Below the pieces are notes generated by a model. The model was given only the letters and a program-made list of their open reading frames with translations. It ran no database searches and was not told the origin of the DNA. A stretch of DNA of 64,000 nucleotides. Origin: Pannonibacter sp. XCT-53. GTDB taxonomy: Bacteria; Pseudomonadota; Alphaproteobacteria; Rhizobiales; Stappiaceae. A program made the translations under genes and the position numbers. Positions 49,065-60,246 of this stretch are shown here, piece by piece. Each line of letters begins with the position of its first letter. The stretch's first letter is position 1. The stretch lies in the NCBI RefSeq assembly GCF_009915765.1, contig NZ_JAABLQ010000001.1:1488001-1552000 (forward strand), given 5' to 3'.

Positions 49065-49090
49065 CGCTCGTCTAGACAAATTTGGCCTTG

Positions 49091-51520
49091 TCAATGGGCA
49101 ACAACGCCGGCCGCATCCTCTTCCGCCTTGCGGCTCTCGGCTGCCGCAGCGGCCTTGCTCTCGTCCCACTCGATCGCCTCCGGCATGCGGACGAGGGCAT
49201 TGCGCAGCACCTCCTCCATGCTGGAGACGGGGATGATGTCGAGCGAGTTCTTCACGCTGTCCGGAATGTCCGCCAGATCCTTGGCGTTGTCTTCCGGGAT
49301 CATCACCGTCTTGATGCCGCCACGCAGGGCCGCCAGCAGCTTCTCCTTCAGACCACCGATCGGAAGGATGCGCCCCCGCAGGGTGATCTCGCCGGTCATG
49401 GCGACATCGCGGCGAACCGGGATGCCGGTCATGACCGAGATCACGGCCGTCGCCATGGCAATGCCGGCCGACGGCCCATCCTTCGGCGTCGCGCCTTCCG
49501 GCACGTGCACGTGGATGTCGCGCTTGTCGAACAGCGGCGGCTCGATGCCGAAATCGATGGCGCGCGAGCGGACATAGGAGGCCGCCGCCGAAATCGATTC
49601 CTTCATCACGTCCCGCAGGTTGCCGGTCACCGTCATCTTGCCCTTGCCGGGCATCATGACGCCTTCGATGGTCAGCAGCTCGCCGCCGACTTCCGTCCAG
49701 GCGAGACCAGTGACGACGCCGACCTGGTCCTCCAGCTCGGCCTGGCCATAGCGGAACCGCGGCACGCCGAGATACTTCTCGACCTTGGCCTGGTCCACAT
49801 GCACCGTCTGGACGCCCTGCATGAGGATGTCCTTGACGGCCTTGCGGGCCAGCGTCGCCATCTCGCGCTCGAGGTTGCGCACGCCCGCCTCGCGGGTGTA
49901 GCGGCGGATGACAAAGCGCAGGGCCTCGTCCTCGACCGAGAATTCACCCGACTTGAGGCCGTGGTCCTTTTCCGCCTTCGGCAGCAGGTGCCGGCGGCAG
50001 ATCTCGACCTTCTCGTCCTCGGTGTAGCCGGCAATCCGGATGATCTCCATGCGGTCCATCAGCGGCGCAGGGATGTTCAGCGTGTTCGCCGTCGTCACGA
50101 ACATCACGTCCGACAGGTCGTACTCGACCTCCAGATAGTGATCCATGAAGGCGTTGTTCTGTTCCGGATCCAGCACCTCGAGCAGAGCCGCCGACGGATC
50201 GCCGCGGAAGTCCATGCCCATCTTGTCGATCTCGTCGAGCAGGAAGAGCGGGTTGGAGCGCTTGGCCTTCTTCATCGACTGGATGACCTTGCCGGGCATC
50301 GAGCCGATGTAGGTGCGACGGTGGCCGCGGATCTCGGCCTCATCGCGCACGCCGCCGAGCGACATGCGCACGAACTCGCGGCCGGTGGCCTTGGCGATGG
50401 ACTTGCCGAGCGAGGTCTTGCCGACGCCCGGAGGGCCGACGAGGCAGAGGATCGGCCCCTTCAGCTTGTTGGCCCGGGCCTGCACGGCCAGATACTCGAC
50501 GATGCGCTCCTTGACCTTGTCGAGACCGAAGTGATCGGCATCAAGCACCTGTTCGGCCAGAGCAAGGTCATGCTTGACCTTGCTCTTCTTGCTCCAGGGA
50601 ATGCCGAGCATCCAGTCCAGGTAGTTGCGCACGACGGTGGCTTCCGCCGACATCGGGCTCATCTGCTTGAGCTTCTTGACCTCGGCATGGGCGCGCTCGC
50701 GCGCTTCCTTGGTGAGCTTGGTCTTCTTGATGCGCTCTTCCAGTTCGGCCAGCTCGTCGCGGCCATCCTCGCCGTCACCGAGTTCCTTCTGGATCGCCTT
50801 CATCTGCTCGTTGAGGTAGTACTCGCGCTGGGTCTTCTCCATCTGGCGCTTGACGCGCGAGCGGATGCGCTTTTCCACCTGCAGGACGGAAATCTCGCTC
50901 TCCATCAGGCCGAGCACGCGCTCGAGCCGCTCGGCCACCGAGACGATGCCGAGGATGTCCTGCTTTTCCGGGATCTTGATCGCAAGATGCGAGGCGATGG
51001 TGTCGGCGAGCTTCGAGTAGTCCTCGATCTGGTTGACCGCGCCCAGAACCTCCGGCGAAACCTTCTTGTTCAGCTTCACGTAGTTCTCGAACTCGGCCAC
51101 CACCGAGCGGGCCAGGGCCTCGACCTCGATGTTCTCGCCGTCCTTCTCCGGCATGACCAGCGCTTCGGCTTCATAGAAGTCCGTGCGGCCGGTGTAGCCG
51201 GTGATCTTCGCGCGCGCGCCACCCTCGACCAGTACCTTGACGGTGTTGTCGGGCAGTTTCAGCAGCTGCAGCACGGTCGCCAGGGTGCCGATCTCGTAGA
51301 TCTCGCCCGGCTCCGGATCATCGTCGGCAGCGTTCTTCTGGGTGGCAAGCAGGATGTGCTTGTCGGAAGTCATGACCTCTTCGAGGGCGCGGATGGATTT
51401 CTCGCGGCCGACGAACAGCGGGACGATCATGTGCGGGAACACAACGATGTCGCGCAGGGGGAGCACCGGATAGACAGTCTTGCCGGCCTCGTCGAGGGAG
51501 CGCGTTTCGATTTCGCTCAT
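49091..51520 (-). CDS. lon: Endopeptidase La (Lon protease)
   Basis: ATP-dependent protease for damaged and regulatory proteins. The N-terminal substrate domain begins [22 protein letters not shown]. The AAA+ module has Walker [12 protein letters not shown] and sensor/Walker [10 protein letters not shown]. The C-terminal protease has the catalytic Ser in [14 protein letters not shown] and the Lys in the [14 protein letters not shown] segment. ATG 51520 (MSEIETRSL) has AAGGA eight bases upstream and gives 809 residues. An ATG six bases earlier is too close to the ribosome site. It lies between clpX and hupB. Confidence 0.97.
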   Translation of the reverse strand: MSEIETRSLDEAGKTVYPVLPLRDIVVFPHMIVPLFVGREKSIRALEEVMTSDKHILLATQKNAADDDPEPGEIYEIGTLATVLQLLKLPDNTVKVLVEGGARAKITGYTGRTDFYEAEALVMPEKDGENIEVEALARSVVAEFENYVKLNKKVSPEVLGAVNQIEDYSKLADTIASHLAIKIPEKQDILGIVSVAERLERVLGLMESEISVLQVEKRIRSRVKRQMEKTQREYYLNEQMKAIQKELGDGEDGRDELAELEERIKKTKLTKEARERAHAEVKKLKQMSPMSAEATVVRNYLDWMLGIPWSKKSKVKHDLALAEQVLDADHFGLDKVKERIVEYLAVQARANKLKGPILCLVGPPGVGKTSLGKSIAKATGREFVRMSLGGVRDEAEIRGHRRTYIGSMPGKVIQSMKKAKRSNPLFLLDEIDKMGMDFRGDPSAALLEVLDPEQNNAFMDHYLEVEYDLSDVMFVTTANTLNIPAPLMDRMEIIRIAGYTEDEKVEICRRHLLPKAEKDHGLKSGEFSVEDEALRFVIRRYTREAGVRNLEREMATLARKAVKDILMQGVQTVHVDQAKVEKYLGVPRFRYGQAELEDQVGVVTGLAWTEVGGELLTIEGVMMPGKGKMTVTGNLRDVMKESISAAASYVRSRAIDFGIEPPLFDKRDIHVHVPEGATPKDGPSAGIAMATAVISVMTGIPVRRDVAMTGEITLRGRILPIGGLKEKLLAALRGGIKTVMIPEDNAKDLADIPDSVKNSLDIIPVSSMEEVLRNALVRMPEAIEWDESKAAAAAESRKAEEDAAGVVAH

Positions 51521-51675
51521 GTCCATTCCTTTCTGCGGCCTCAGGCGTCCCGGGAGGGGGAAGGCCTCAGGCTCTCCTTGGATGGTCTTCCGGACCGGGG
51601 TGGCACGGATCATGGCCGGTTCCGGACGCCCCGCTCAGGGCAGCGACACTGAACCGCCGAACCATCGTTCACCCT

Positions 51676-51706
51676 ATTAGGTGGACACCAGGGCACCGGG
51701 TGTCAA
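51676..51706 (-). promoter_or_regulatory. Possible lon promoter with dyad
   Basis: On the minus strand CTTGACA (-35 hexamer TTGACA 51701-51706) and CCTAAT (51676-51681) are 19 bases apart, a little long. Between them lies a GACACC-N9-GGTGTC dyad (51684-51704). The CTTGAC and CCTAAT elements recall the heat-shock sigma factor RpoH, but spacing makes this tentative. The rest of the lon-clpX spacer (51521-51998) has no gene except a tandem repeat at its end. Confidence 0.35.
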
Positions 51707-51962
51707 GGCAAGCAGCCCTGATCGCCTGCCTTGCCTGTTGACGACGGCGGTGCAGCACAAGGCCGGCGCAAGCCGTCGGATGGCCTCCGGCCCCGCGCGC
51801 GGGGCTGCAGCAGGACGGGGCGGGACAAGGCGCACGGGCGTGACGCTGAGGCGCCGCAGGACGGCGACCAGGGGGCTGAAACGCAAGATGCCGCCCCGGG
51901 GGGACGGCATCGCGCGGTTCGTGTCTTGTCTGGTCGCAGCCGGCGGGCGCCCTGTCGGGACG

Positions 51963-51998
51963 CTTTCAGGCCGCTTTCAGGCCGCTGTCGGGCCGCCT

Positions 51999-52006
<8 letters not shown>
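51963..52006. repeat. 11-bp tandem repeat, four copies, including the clpX stop
   Basis: Units CTTTCAGGCCG, CTTTCAGGCCG, CTGTCGGGCCG and CCTTCAGGCCG run head to tail (51963, 51974, 51985, 51996). The last unit contains the clpX stop codon (51999-52001) and its last sense bases; each clean unit carries a TGA on the minus strand. Confidence 0.9.
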
Positions 52007-53261
<1,255 letters not shown>

Positions 53262-53466
53262 GTATTCAACCCCGCAGGTTCCAGGAGGGCCAGAGCCCTC
53301 CCACTTGTCGTTCCGGGCCCTGCGCTGCGCGCTTGCCCGTCATCCGGTCCAGGACCGCCTTGCTTGCGACCTCCACGGACGAAGATGGTTTCATCCTTCG
53401 CCCGTAAAAATCAATATTCGTTTAAGCGGGCCGGACAAAGCCGGCCCCATCCGCCGCTGAGGCCGG

Positions 53467-54102
53467 TCAGGCGCCGCCCTGGGCGCCGAGGCTGGAGCGG
53501 TCCGAGATCACGGCATCGACGATGCCGAAGGACTTGGCCATCTCGGCGGTCATGAAGTTGTCACGTTCCAGCGCTTCCTCGACCTGGTCAAGCGACTGGC
53601 CCGTGTGCTTCACGTAGATTTCATTCAGACGGCGCTTCAGGCTCAGGATTTCCTGGGCATGCAGCATGATGTCGGCGGCCTGACCGCGGAAACCGCCGGA
53701 CGGCTGGTGCACCATCACGCGGGCATTCGGCAGCGAGAAGCGGCTGCCCTTGTGACCGGCTGCCAGCAGCAGCGAGCCCATCGAGGCGGCCTGACCGATG
53801 CAGAGCGTCGACACTTCCGGCCGGATGAACTGCATCGTGTCGTAGATGGCAAGACCGGCCGTCACCAGACCGCCGGGCGAATTGATGTAGATCGCGATTT
53901 CCTTGGTCGGGTTTTCCGATTCCAGGAACAGCAGCTGGGCGCAGACCAGCGTCGCCAGGTGGTCCTCGATCGGGCCGGTCAGGAAAATGATCCGCTCCTT
54001 GAGGAGCCGGGAATAGATATCGAAGGCCCGCTCGCCGCGGTTCGTCTGCTCGACAACCATCGGCACGAGCGTGTTCGTGTAGAATTCGACGGGATCCTTC
54101 AT
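53467..54102 (-). CDS. clpP: ATP-dependent Clp protease proteolytic subunit ClpP
   Basis: Serine protease chamber partner of ClpX. The catalytic triad is Ser107 ([14 protein letters not shown]), His132 ([11 protein letters not shown]) and Asp181 (ALERDNFM). ATG 54102 ([19 protein letters not shown]) yields 211 residues and the normal N-terminus with [14 protein letters not shown]; the frame open to 54225 is rejected on length. No strong ribosome site is visible. Confidence 0.96.
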   Translation of the reverse strand: MKDPVEFYTNTLVPMVVEQTNRGERAFDIYSRLLKERIIFLTGPIEDHLATLVCAQLLFLESENPTKEIAIYINSPGGLVTAGLAIYDTMQFIRPEVSTLCIGQAASMGSLLLAAGHKGSRFSLPNARVMVHQPSGGFRGQAADIMLHAQEILSLKRRLNEIYVKHTGQSLDQVEEALERDNFMTAEMAKSFGIVDAVISDRSSLGAQGGA

Positions 54103-54246
54103 ACCATATCCATCTGCTGGCTCGACCGGGCCCGGCAGGGACGCCGGATGGCGAGCGGTGAAACGCGAGGCTCCGACCCTCTGAGTCGAAAAAAGCGACA
54201 CCCATACATAGGGGATGTCGCCCATATCTCAAGATTGTGGCCGATA

Positions 54247-54279
54247 CGGCGTGAAGGCAAGGTTAAAGCCTTCACGCCG
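54247..54279 (-). terminator. Hairpin after tig
   Basis: A perfect 12-bp stem, CGGCGTGAAGGC (54247-54258) with GCCTTCACGCCG (54268-54279), 9-base loop, 16 bases after the tig stop. No T-run follows on the minus strand, so termination may be incomplete. Confidence 0.6.
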
Positions 54280-54295
54280 CTGGAACGTCGGAGGG

Positions 54296-55666
54296 TCAGC
54301 CGGCGGCTGACTCGTCCTTGTCCTCATCCTCGGCAACGAGCTTCTGCATCTCTTCCTTGGTCACGGTCTTGTCCGTCACCTTGGCGAGCGAGAGGATGAA
54401 GTCCACAACCTTCTCTTCGTAGATCGGGGCGCGCAGGGTGGCGAGCGCCTGCGGGTTGTTCTTGTAGAACTCGAACACCTGACGCTCCTGGCCCGGGAAC
54501 TGGCGCACGCGCTCGAACAGGGCGCGCTGCACTTCTTCCTCGGTCACCTCGATCTTGTTCTTCTCGCCGACTTCGGAGAGCACCAGACCCAGGCGCACGC
54601 GACGCTCGGCAATCTTGCGGTAGTCGGCCTTGGCGGCCTCTTCCGTCGTCTCCTCGTCCTCGAAGGTCTTGCCGTTGCGCTTCATGTCGTTCTCGACCTG
54701 GTTCCAGATGTTCTGGAATTCGGTCTCGAGCAGCTTGGACGGCAGGTCGAAGGAATAGACCTCATCGAGCTTGTCGAGCAGCTGGCGCTTGACGCGCTGG
54801 CGGGTCATGGCGCCGAACTGGTTCTCGATCTGGCCGCGGATGATGTCCTTGAGGCTGTCGAGCGACTCCAGGCCGAGGCTCTTGGCAAAGTCGTCGTCGA
54901 TCTTGGTCTCGCCCGGAGCGGCGACGTCCTTCAGGACGATGTCGAAGGTGACTTCCTTGCCAGCCAGGTTGGCTGCCGGATAGTCGGCCGGGAAGGTGAC
55001 GGAGATGACCTTCTCCTCGCCCTGCTTCATGCCGATGACGCCATCCTCGAAGCCGGGGATGAACTGGCCGGAGCCGAGCACCAGCTGGCCGTTCTCGTCG
55101 GCACCGCCGTCGAAGGGCACGCCGTCGAGCTTGCCGACGTAGGACATGGTCACGCGGTCGCCGGACTGGGCCACGGCGCCCTCGCCCTTGCTCTCGTAGG
55201 CGCGGTTGTTGGCGGCAATCGCCTCGACCTGCTCCATGACGCCTTCGTCGGACACCTCGACGACCTCACGGGTCAGCTCGATGCCGGAGAAGTCGACGAC
55301 CTCGAACTGCGGCAGCAGGTCATAGATGACCTTGAACGCCAGATCGGCGGAGCCTTCGATGATGGCCTGGGCCTCGTCATCGGCCAGATCGATGTCCGGC
55401 TGCAGCGCCGGGCGCTCGGAGCGGTCCTCGATCGCCTTGAGGCTCGATTCCTGGATCGTCCGGGAGACGATCTCGGCCATGGCCTGACGTCCGTACATGC
55501 GCTTCATGTGCCCAGCCGGCACCTTGCCCGGGCGGAAGCCGTTGATCCGGACCTTGTCCTTCAGTTCATCGAGGTACGAGTCGAGTTTCGCAGCCAGCTC
55601 GGTAGCCGGAATGACGATCTTGAGTTCGCGCTTGAGGCCCTCGGAAAGGGTTTCGGTCACCTGCAT
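54296..55666 (-). CDS. tig: Trigger factor
   Basis: Ribosome-associated chaperone and peptidyl-prolyl isomerase. The ribosome-binding N-domain has the signature GFRPGKVPAGH (about residues 43-53). The FKBP-like domain (about 155-245) has VTMSYVGKLDGVPFDGG, and the helical C-domain ends in an acidic EDEDKDESAAG tail. ATG 55666 (MQVTETLSEGLKREL) is the standard start and gives 456 residues. The longer frame would run through tRNA-Leu and is rejected. Confidence 0.96.
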   Translation of the reverse strand: MQVTETLSEGLKRELKIVIPATELAAKLDSYLDELKDKVRINGFRPGKVPAGHMKRMYGRQAMAEIVSRTIQESSLKAIEDRSERPALQPDIDLADDEAQAIIEGSADLAFKVIYDLLPQFEVVDFSGIELTREVVEVSDEGVMEQVEAIAANNRAYESKGEGAVAQSGDRVTMSYVGKLDGVPFDGGADENGQLVLGSGQFIPGFEDGVIGMKQGEEKVISVTFPADYPAANLAGKEVTFDIVLKDVAAPGETKIDDDFAKSLGLESLDSLKDIIRGQIENQFGAMTRQRVKRQLLDKLDEVYSFDLPSKLLETEFQNIWNQVENDMKRNGKTFEDEETTEEAAKADYRKIAERRVRLGLVLSEVGEKNKIEVTEEEVQRALFERVRQFPGQERQVFEFYKNNPQALATLRAPIYEEKVVDFILSLAKVTDKTVTKEEMQKLVAEDEDKDESAAG

Positions 55667-55884
55667 GGTCGTGTGCTTCGTCCTCGGTACGGGGCCCGAC
55701 ATGGATCCCGTGTCATGTTTGCAATTGGCCCCGTGGGGGCCCTCTTCAGGGCGGCCGAGACGCTCGGGGTCCCCATGTCCTGTCCGGATCTCGACGGTGC
55801 GAAGCGGCCGGATCGCGGGAAGTTCGGGGACCGGCGCACAGTCGGCCGGTTCAGCCTCGGCTGGCGACTCCGAGCCATTCGCCG

Positions 55885-55969
55885 TGGTGCGGGCGGAGGG
55901 ACTTGAACCCCCACGGCTTACGCCACCAGAACCTAAATCTGGCGTGTCTACCAGTTCCACCACGCCCGC
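55885..55969 (-). tRNA. tRNA-Leu (TAG)
   Basis: On the minus strand the gene begins GCGGGCGTGGTGGAACTGG. The anticodon stem CCAGA/TCTGG has loop TTTAGGT (anticodon TAG, Leu). A long variable arm and T-loop GGTTCAAGTCC follow, as expected for class II tRNA. Discriminator A and CCA are encoded (55885-55887). 85 bases. Confidence 0.97.
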
Positions 55970-56067
55970 GACGGCCTAGGACGCCCGAAGCCAGGGCGCG
56001 GCCTCTATAGCACCCGCCCTGCCTGCATCAAAGCAAAAATGCCGCATCCGGCCAAATCACGCGGGCC

Positions 56068-57699
56068 TTATCCCGCCGCAAGCCGGGCCAGCGCCCGGGG
56101 GACAGCCGGCAAAAGGTCCTCGGCCGTCATTCCGGCGCCCGCAAGGGCTCCCGCCGCGCCGTGGACATGCACCGCCATGGCCGCCGCCTCGAAGGGCGCG
56201 ACCGCCTGGGCAAGCAGGCCCGCCGCCAGTCCCGCCAGCACATCGCCGGAGCCGGCGGTGGCAAGCGCTGCCGGTGCGTTGGCATTGACGAAGGCCCGGC
56301 CATCCGGCGCGGCGATCACCGTGTCCGGCCCCTTGAGCACGACGACCGCCCCCGCCTCGCGTGCCGCCGCACGGGCAGCAGCCAGACGGTCCAGCGCCGC
56401 GGCCTGCGGGAACAGGCGGCGAAACTCGCCCGCATGCGGGGTCAGGATCGCCGGACTGCTGCGTTGACGCAGGGCGCCGAGCAGGCGCTCGCGGTCCCCG
56501 GCAAAGGCCGAGAGGGCGTCGGCATCGAGCACCAGGCCGGGACCGGCGGGCGCCGCCACGAGATCCAGCACCTGGTGCCGGACGCCCTCCCCCAGCCCGG
56601 CGCCGGGGCCGATCACGGCGGCCGCGATGCGCGGGTCGGCGAGAAGGTCGGCCCAGGCCGCGCCGTCACGGAGCGGCCGCACCATCACCGCCGTCAGATG
56701 CGGCACGAGGGCCGCCGTCGCCGCCGGGGCGCAGGCGATGCTGACAAGGCCGGCCCCGGCCCGGAGCGCGGCCTCCGCCGCGAGGCGGATCGCCCCGGTG
56801 GCGTGATAGGGTCCGCTCACCGCCAGGACAGCGCCGCGGGCATACTTGTGGGTGTCGCGGGCCGGCTGCGGCAGGCCCCTGCCCCAGGCTGCAGGGCCGT
56901 TGAGACGGGCCTTCGGCTGCAGGTCCGAAATCGTTTCATTGCCAATGCCGATGTCACAGAGCACCGTTTCACCGCACAGATCGCGCCCGGGAAGAAGGAC
57001 ATGCCCGGGCTTCAGGCGGGCAAAGGTCACGGTGCGGGTGGCCCGGACAACCGGCCCGGCGGCGCGGCCCGTCGCCCCTTCGAGCCCCGAGGGCACATCG
57101 ACCGCAAGCACCGGAAGCGCAGACGCATTGATACGGTCCACGGCGGCTGCGGCCGCACCGTCGAGCGGCCGGGACAGCCCGGCCCCGAACAGGGCATCGA
57201 CAAGCAGCGGGCGCGGCGCGTTCCTGTCATTGGCAATGAAAGAAGCGGGATCCAGGGGAGCGATCGTGCCACCGGCCGCGCGCCAGCCGGCTGCGGCTTC
57301 AGCCGCGTCGCCCCGCACCTGGTCGGGCTGCCCCAGACACAGAAGGGTAACGGGGATACCCCAGCGCTTCAGGAGCGTTGCCGCCACATAGCCGTCGCCG
57401 CCGTTGTTGCCGGGGCCGCAGAGCACCAGGACGGGCTGGCCGGCCGAGCGCATCACCGCTGCGGCGCGGGCGACGGCCGCGCCGGCCCGGCGCATCAGCT
57501 CATGGCCCGACACCCCGGCGGCCATCGTCCGCCGGTCGGCCTCGGCCATTTCCGCAGGCGTCAGAAGCGCGGTGGCAGCCTGCTCCCCGCTCCAGTCCCA
57601 GCCGGCGCCCCCGCCTGAGCCTCCGCCGAAGCTCCCGCCAGCGCCTCCGCCAAACCCTTTGCCAGACCCTTTGTCCCTGTCCATGGCCCAGTCCGTCAC
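56068..57699 (-). CDS. nnr: Bifunctional NAD(P)H-hydrate epimerase/dehydratase
   Basis: Repairs hydrated NAD(P)H. The N-terminal YjeF-N epimerase domain has LCGPGNNGGDGYVAA. The C-terminal ribokinase-like ADP-dependent dehydratase domain has LTPHAGEFRRLFP and the closing NAPAALATAGSGDVLAGL signature. GTG 57699 has AGGAG about ten bases upstream; ATG 57684 is an alternative. Either way a Gly-rich leader (GFGGGAGGSFGGGSGGG) precedes the usual start LLTPAEMAEADRR, which is unusual. The frame open to 58002 would overlap the glnB control region. It usually lies next to glnB-glnA in Hyphomicrobiales. Confidence 0.93.
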   Translation of the reverse strand: MTDWAMDRDKGSGKGFGGGAGGSFGGGSGGGAGWDWSGEQAATALLTPAEMAEADRRTMAAGVSGHELMRRAGAAVARAAAVMRSAGQPVLVLCGPGNNGGDGYVAATLLKRWGIPVTLLCLGQPDQVRGDAAEAAAGWRAAGGTIAPLDPASFIANDRNAPRPLLVDALFGAGLSRPLDGAAAAAVDRINASALPVLAVDVPSGLEGATGRAAGPVVRATRTVTFARLKPGHVLLPGRDLCGETVLCDIGIGNETISDLQPKARLNGPAAWGRGLPQPARDTHKYARGAVLAVSGPYHATGAIRLAAEAALRAGAGLVSIACAPAATAALVPHLTAVMVRPLRDGAAWADLLADPRIAAAVIGPGAGLGEGVRHQVLDLVAAPAGPGLVLDADALSAFAGDRERLLGALRQRSSPAILTPHAGEFRRLFPQAAALDRLAAARAAAREAGAVVVLKGPDTVIAAPDGRAFVNANAPAALATAGSGDVLAGLAAGLLAQAVAPFEAAAMAVHVHGAAGALAGAGMTAEDLLPAVPRALARLAAG

Positions 57700-57876
57700 G
57701 CCAGCCTCTCCTTCCGCCGCCGCCTGCCACCGCCCGATCCCGCGCCGGGGCCCTGCCGGTCCTGCGCCAGCATTGATCGGCCGGCCTTGCCGCCGCAAGC
57801 CTGCCGCGATGCCGAGGCGACCGGCAGCCAGCCTCTTTTTTAAGCAGCACCAATCGCACCGACCGGCCGCATCAGT

Positions 57877-57893
57877 TGCACATTTTCTATGCA
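57877..57893. promoter_or_regulatory. NtrC-type upstream activator site
   Basis: A 17-base dyad, TGCA-C-ATTTTCT-A-TGCA, the length and half-site of NtrC boxes (consensus TGCAC...GTGCA). It is centred about 126 bases before the -12 element of the glnB promoter, an ordinary enhancer distance. A GCACC-rich direct pair at 57847-57860 may be a second, weaker site. Confidence 0.6.
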
Positions 57894-57996
57894 ATTGCGC
57901 TTTTTCGCGGCATCCTCGCAGGGCCTGCTGCGGCGGACCGGGCGACCTTCCGGCTGATTTGCTCGTTTTTGCGGCGCGCGGGCGATTTTTCAAAAC

Positions 57997-58012
57997 TGGC
58001 ACGCCACGTGCT
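57997..58012 (+). promoter_or_regulatory. Sigma-54 promoter of glnB-glnA
   Basis: TGGCACGCCACGTGCT: GG at 57998-57999 and GC at 58010-58011 with exactly ten bases between, the -24/-12 rule for RpoN. The -12 element is GTGC rather than TTGC. The predicted start near 58023 leaves a leader of about 87 bases before glnB. The nnr-glnB spacer (57700-58109) holds no other gene. Confidence 0.85.
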
Positions 58013-58019
58013 TTAGTGA

Positions 58020-58448
<429 letters not shown>

Positions 58449-58568
58449 CAAGTTTGCGGGCTCCGGCCTGCACCCGATTTTCGGTCGGGCGGGATCTGAC
58501 GCCTGGGGGGCGCCTCCCCGACCGAGAGCAAGCCCACGTGAAAACCAGAACACTAGGGAAGTAATTAA

Positions 58569-59978
58569 ATGACCACCGTTGCTGAGATCCTCAAGGAAAT
58601 CAAGGACAAGGACATCAAGTTCGTTGACCTGCGCTTCACCGACCCGCGCGGCAAGCTGCAGCACGTCACGATGGATTCGTCGCTTGTCGACGAAGACATG
58701 TTCGCCGAAGGCGTGGCCTTCGACGGCTCGTCGATCGCAGGCTGGAAGGCCATCGACGCTTCGGACATGACGCTGGTCCTCGATCCGACCTCGGTCCACA
58801 TGGACCCGTTCTTCGCCCAGTCGACCATGGTCATCCTGTGCGACATCGTCGATCCGCGCACCGGCGAGACCTACAACCGTGACCCGCGCACCATTGCCAA
58901 GCGCGCCGAGGCCTATGTGAAGTCCGGCGGGTTCGGCGACACCATCTTCTTCGGCCCGGAAGCCGAATTCTTCATCTTCGACGACGTCCGCTTCGCCTCG
59001 GAGCCCTACAACACCGGCTTCAAGATCGACAGCAACGAGCTGCCGTCCAACCTCGACACCGAGTATGAGGCCGGCAACCTCGGCCACCGTCCGCGCGTCA
59101 AGGGCGGCTACTTCCCGGTTCCCCCGATCGACAGCTGCCAGGACATCCGTTCCGAGATGCTGTCCGTGATGGCCGAGATGGGCGTCTCCGTCGAGAAGCA
59201 CCACCACGAGGTGGCGGCCGCACAGCATGAGCTGGGCATCAAGTTCAACACCATGGTCACCTGCGCCGACCACATGCAGATCTACAAGTATGTGGTGCAC
59301 CAGGTCGCCAACGCCTACGGCAAGACCGCCACGTTCATGCCGAAGCCGATCTTCGGTGACAACGGTTCGGGCATGCACTGCCACCAGTCGATCTGGAAGG
59401 ACGGCAAGCCGCTGTTCGCCGGCAACCTCTACGCCGACCTCAGCGAGATGTGCCTCTACTACATCGGCGGCATCCTGAAGCACGCCAAGTCGCTGAACGC
59501 CTTCACCAACCCGTCGACCAACTCCTACAAGCGCCTGGTCCCGGGCTACGAGGCTCCGGTCCTGCTCGCCTACTCCTCGGGCAACCGCTCGGCGTCCTGC
59601 CGCATCCCGTACACCTCCTCGCCGAAGGCCAAGCGCATCGAGGTCCGCTTCCCGGATCCGACCGCCAACCCGTACCTGGCCTTTGCCGCCCAGCTGATGG
59701 CCGGTCTCGATGGCATCAAGAACAAGATCCATCCGGGCGACGCCATGGACAAGAACCTCTACGACCTGCCGCCGGAAGAGCTGGCCGAGATCCCGACCGT
59801 CTGTGGCTCGCTGCGTGAAGCCCTGCAGTCGCTGGACGTCGACCGCGACTACCTGAAGGCCGGTGGCGTGTTCGACGACGACTTCATCGACAGCTACATC
59901 GAGCTGAAGATGGAAGAGAACATGCGCTACGAGATGACCCCGCATCCGGTCGAGTACGACATGTACTACTCCGCCTGA
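58569..59978 (+). CDS. glnA: Glutamine synthetase type I
   Basis: ATP-dependent amidation of glutamate, the main ammonium entry route. The 469-residue product has the GSI signatures [12 protein letters not shown], the catalytic [28 protein letters not shown] and the ATP motif [10 protein letters not shown]. Tyr398 in NLYDLPPEE is the adenylylation site of GlnE, so it is GSI-beta. AGGGAAG precedes the ATG by about six bases. A 120-base spacer with a small hairpin separates it from glnB, with which it should be co-transcribed. Confidence 0.98.
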   Translation: MTTVAEILKEIKDKDIKFVDLRFTDPRGKLQHVTMDSSLVDEDMFAEGVAFDGSSIAGWKAIDASDMTLVLDPTSVHMDPFFAQSTMVILCDIVDPRTGETYNRDPRTIAKRAEAYVKSGGFGDTIFFGPEAEFFIFDDVRFASEPYNTGFKIDSNELPSNLDTEYEAGNLGHRPRVKGGYFPVPPIDSCQDIRSEMLSVMAEMGVSVEKHHHEVAAAQHELGIKFNTMVTCADHMQIYKYVVHQVANAYGKTATFMPKPIFGDNGSGMHCHQSIWKDGKPLFAGNLYADLSEMCLYYIGGILKHAKSLNAFTNPSTNSYKRLVPGYEAPVLLAYSSGNRSASCRIPYTSSPKAKRIEVRFPDPTANPYLAFAAQLMAGLDGIKNKIHPGDAMDKNLYDLPPEELAEIPTVCGSLREALQSLDVDRDYLKAGGVFDDDFIDSYIELKMEENMRYEMTPHPVEYDMYYSA

Positions 59979-60012
59979 TACGATTGCGCCTCAGTCCATC
60001 CGGACTGCGGAC

Positions 60013-60043
60013 GAAAGGCCGGGCTCATGCCCGGCCTTTCTGC
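60013..60043 (+). terminator. Terminator of glnA
   Basis: A 12-bp perfect stem, GAAAGGCCGGGC (60013-60024) with GCCCGGCCTTTC (60029-60040), TCAT loop and a TGCTT tail, 34 bases after the glnA stop. Confidence 0.8.
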
Positions 60044-60112
60044 TTGCAGGAGGGCCATGCGGTCCGGGGTCGGGCTGCCTGCGAAATGAGGCGGGCGACT
60101 TTGGCTTGGGAC

Positions 60113-60141
60113 GTGAAATCCGCCGCCGCATCGGCTATAGA
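60113..60141 (+). promoter_or_regulatory. Promoter of tyrS
   Basis: -35 GTGAAA (60113-60118), 17-base spacer, -10 TATAGA (60136-60141). Start expected near 60148, about 100 bases before the tyrS ATG. Four of six matches in each hexamer. Confidence 0.5.
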
Positions 60142-60214
60142 GCAACACCTGCCGGCCGGGGCAGAGCCGGCGCGCCAGACCGGACAGCACCGATCCGGAC
60201 GGCACAGATCAACC

Positions 60215-60243
60215 GGACGAACGGGCCAACGGGACGAACGGGC
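60215..60243. repeat. 12-bp direct repeat in the tyrS leader
   Basis: GGACGAACGGGC occurs at 60215-60226 and 60232-60243, period 17, ending three bases before the tyrS ATG where a ribosome site would be expected. Confidence 0.8.
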
Positions 60244-60246
60244 GCA

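Noticed and set aside
58449..58568. Glutamine riboswitch or separate promoter before glnA
   Set aside because: The 120-base spacer has only small hairpins and no recognisable riboswitch core or promoter hexamers; co-transcription from glnB is sufficient.
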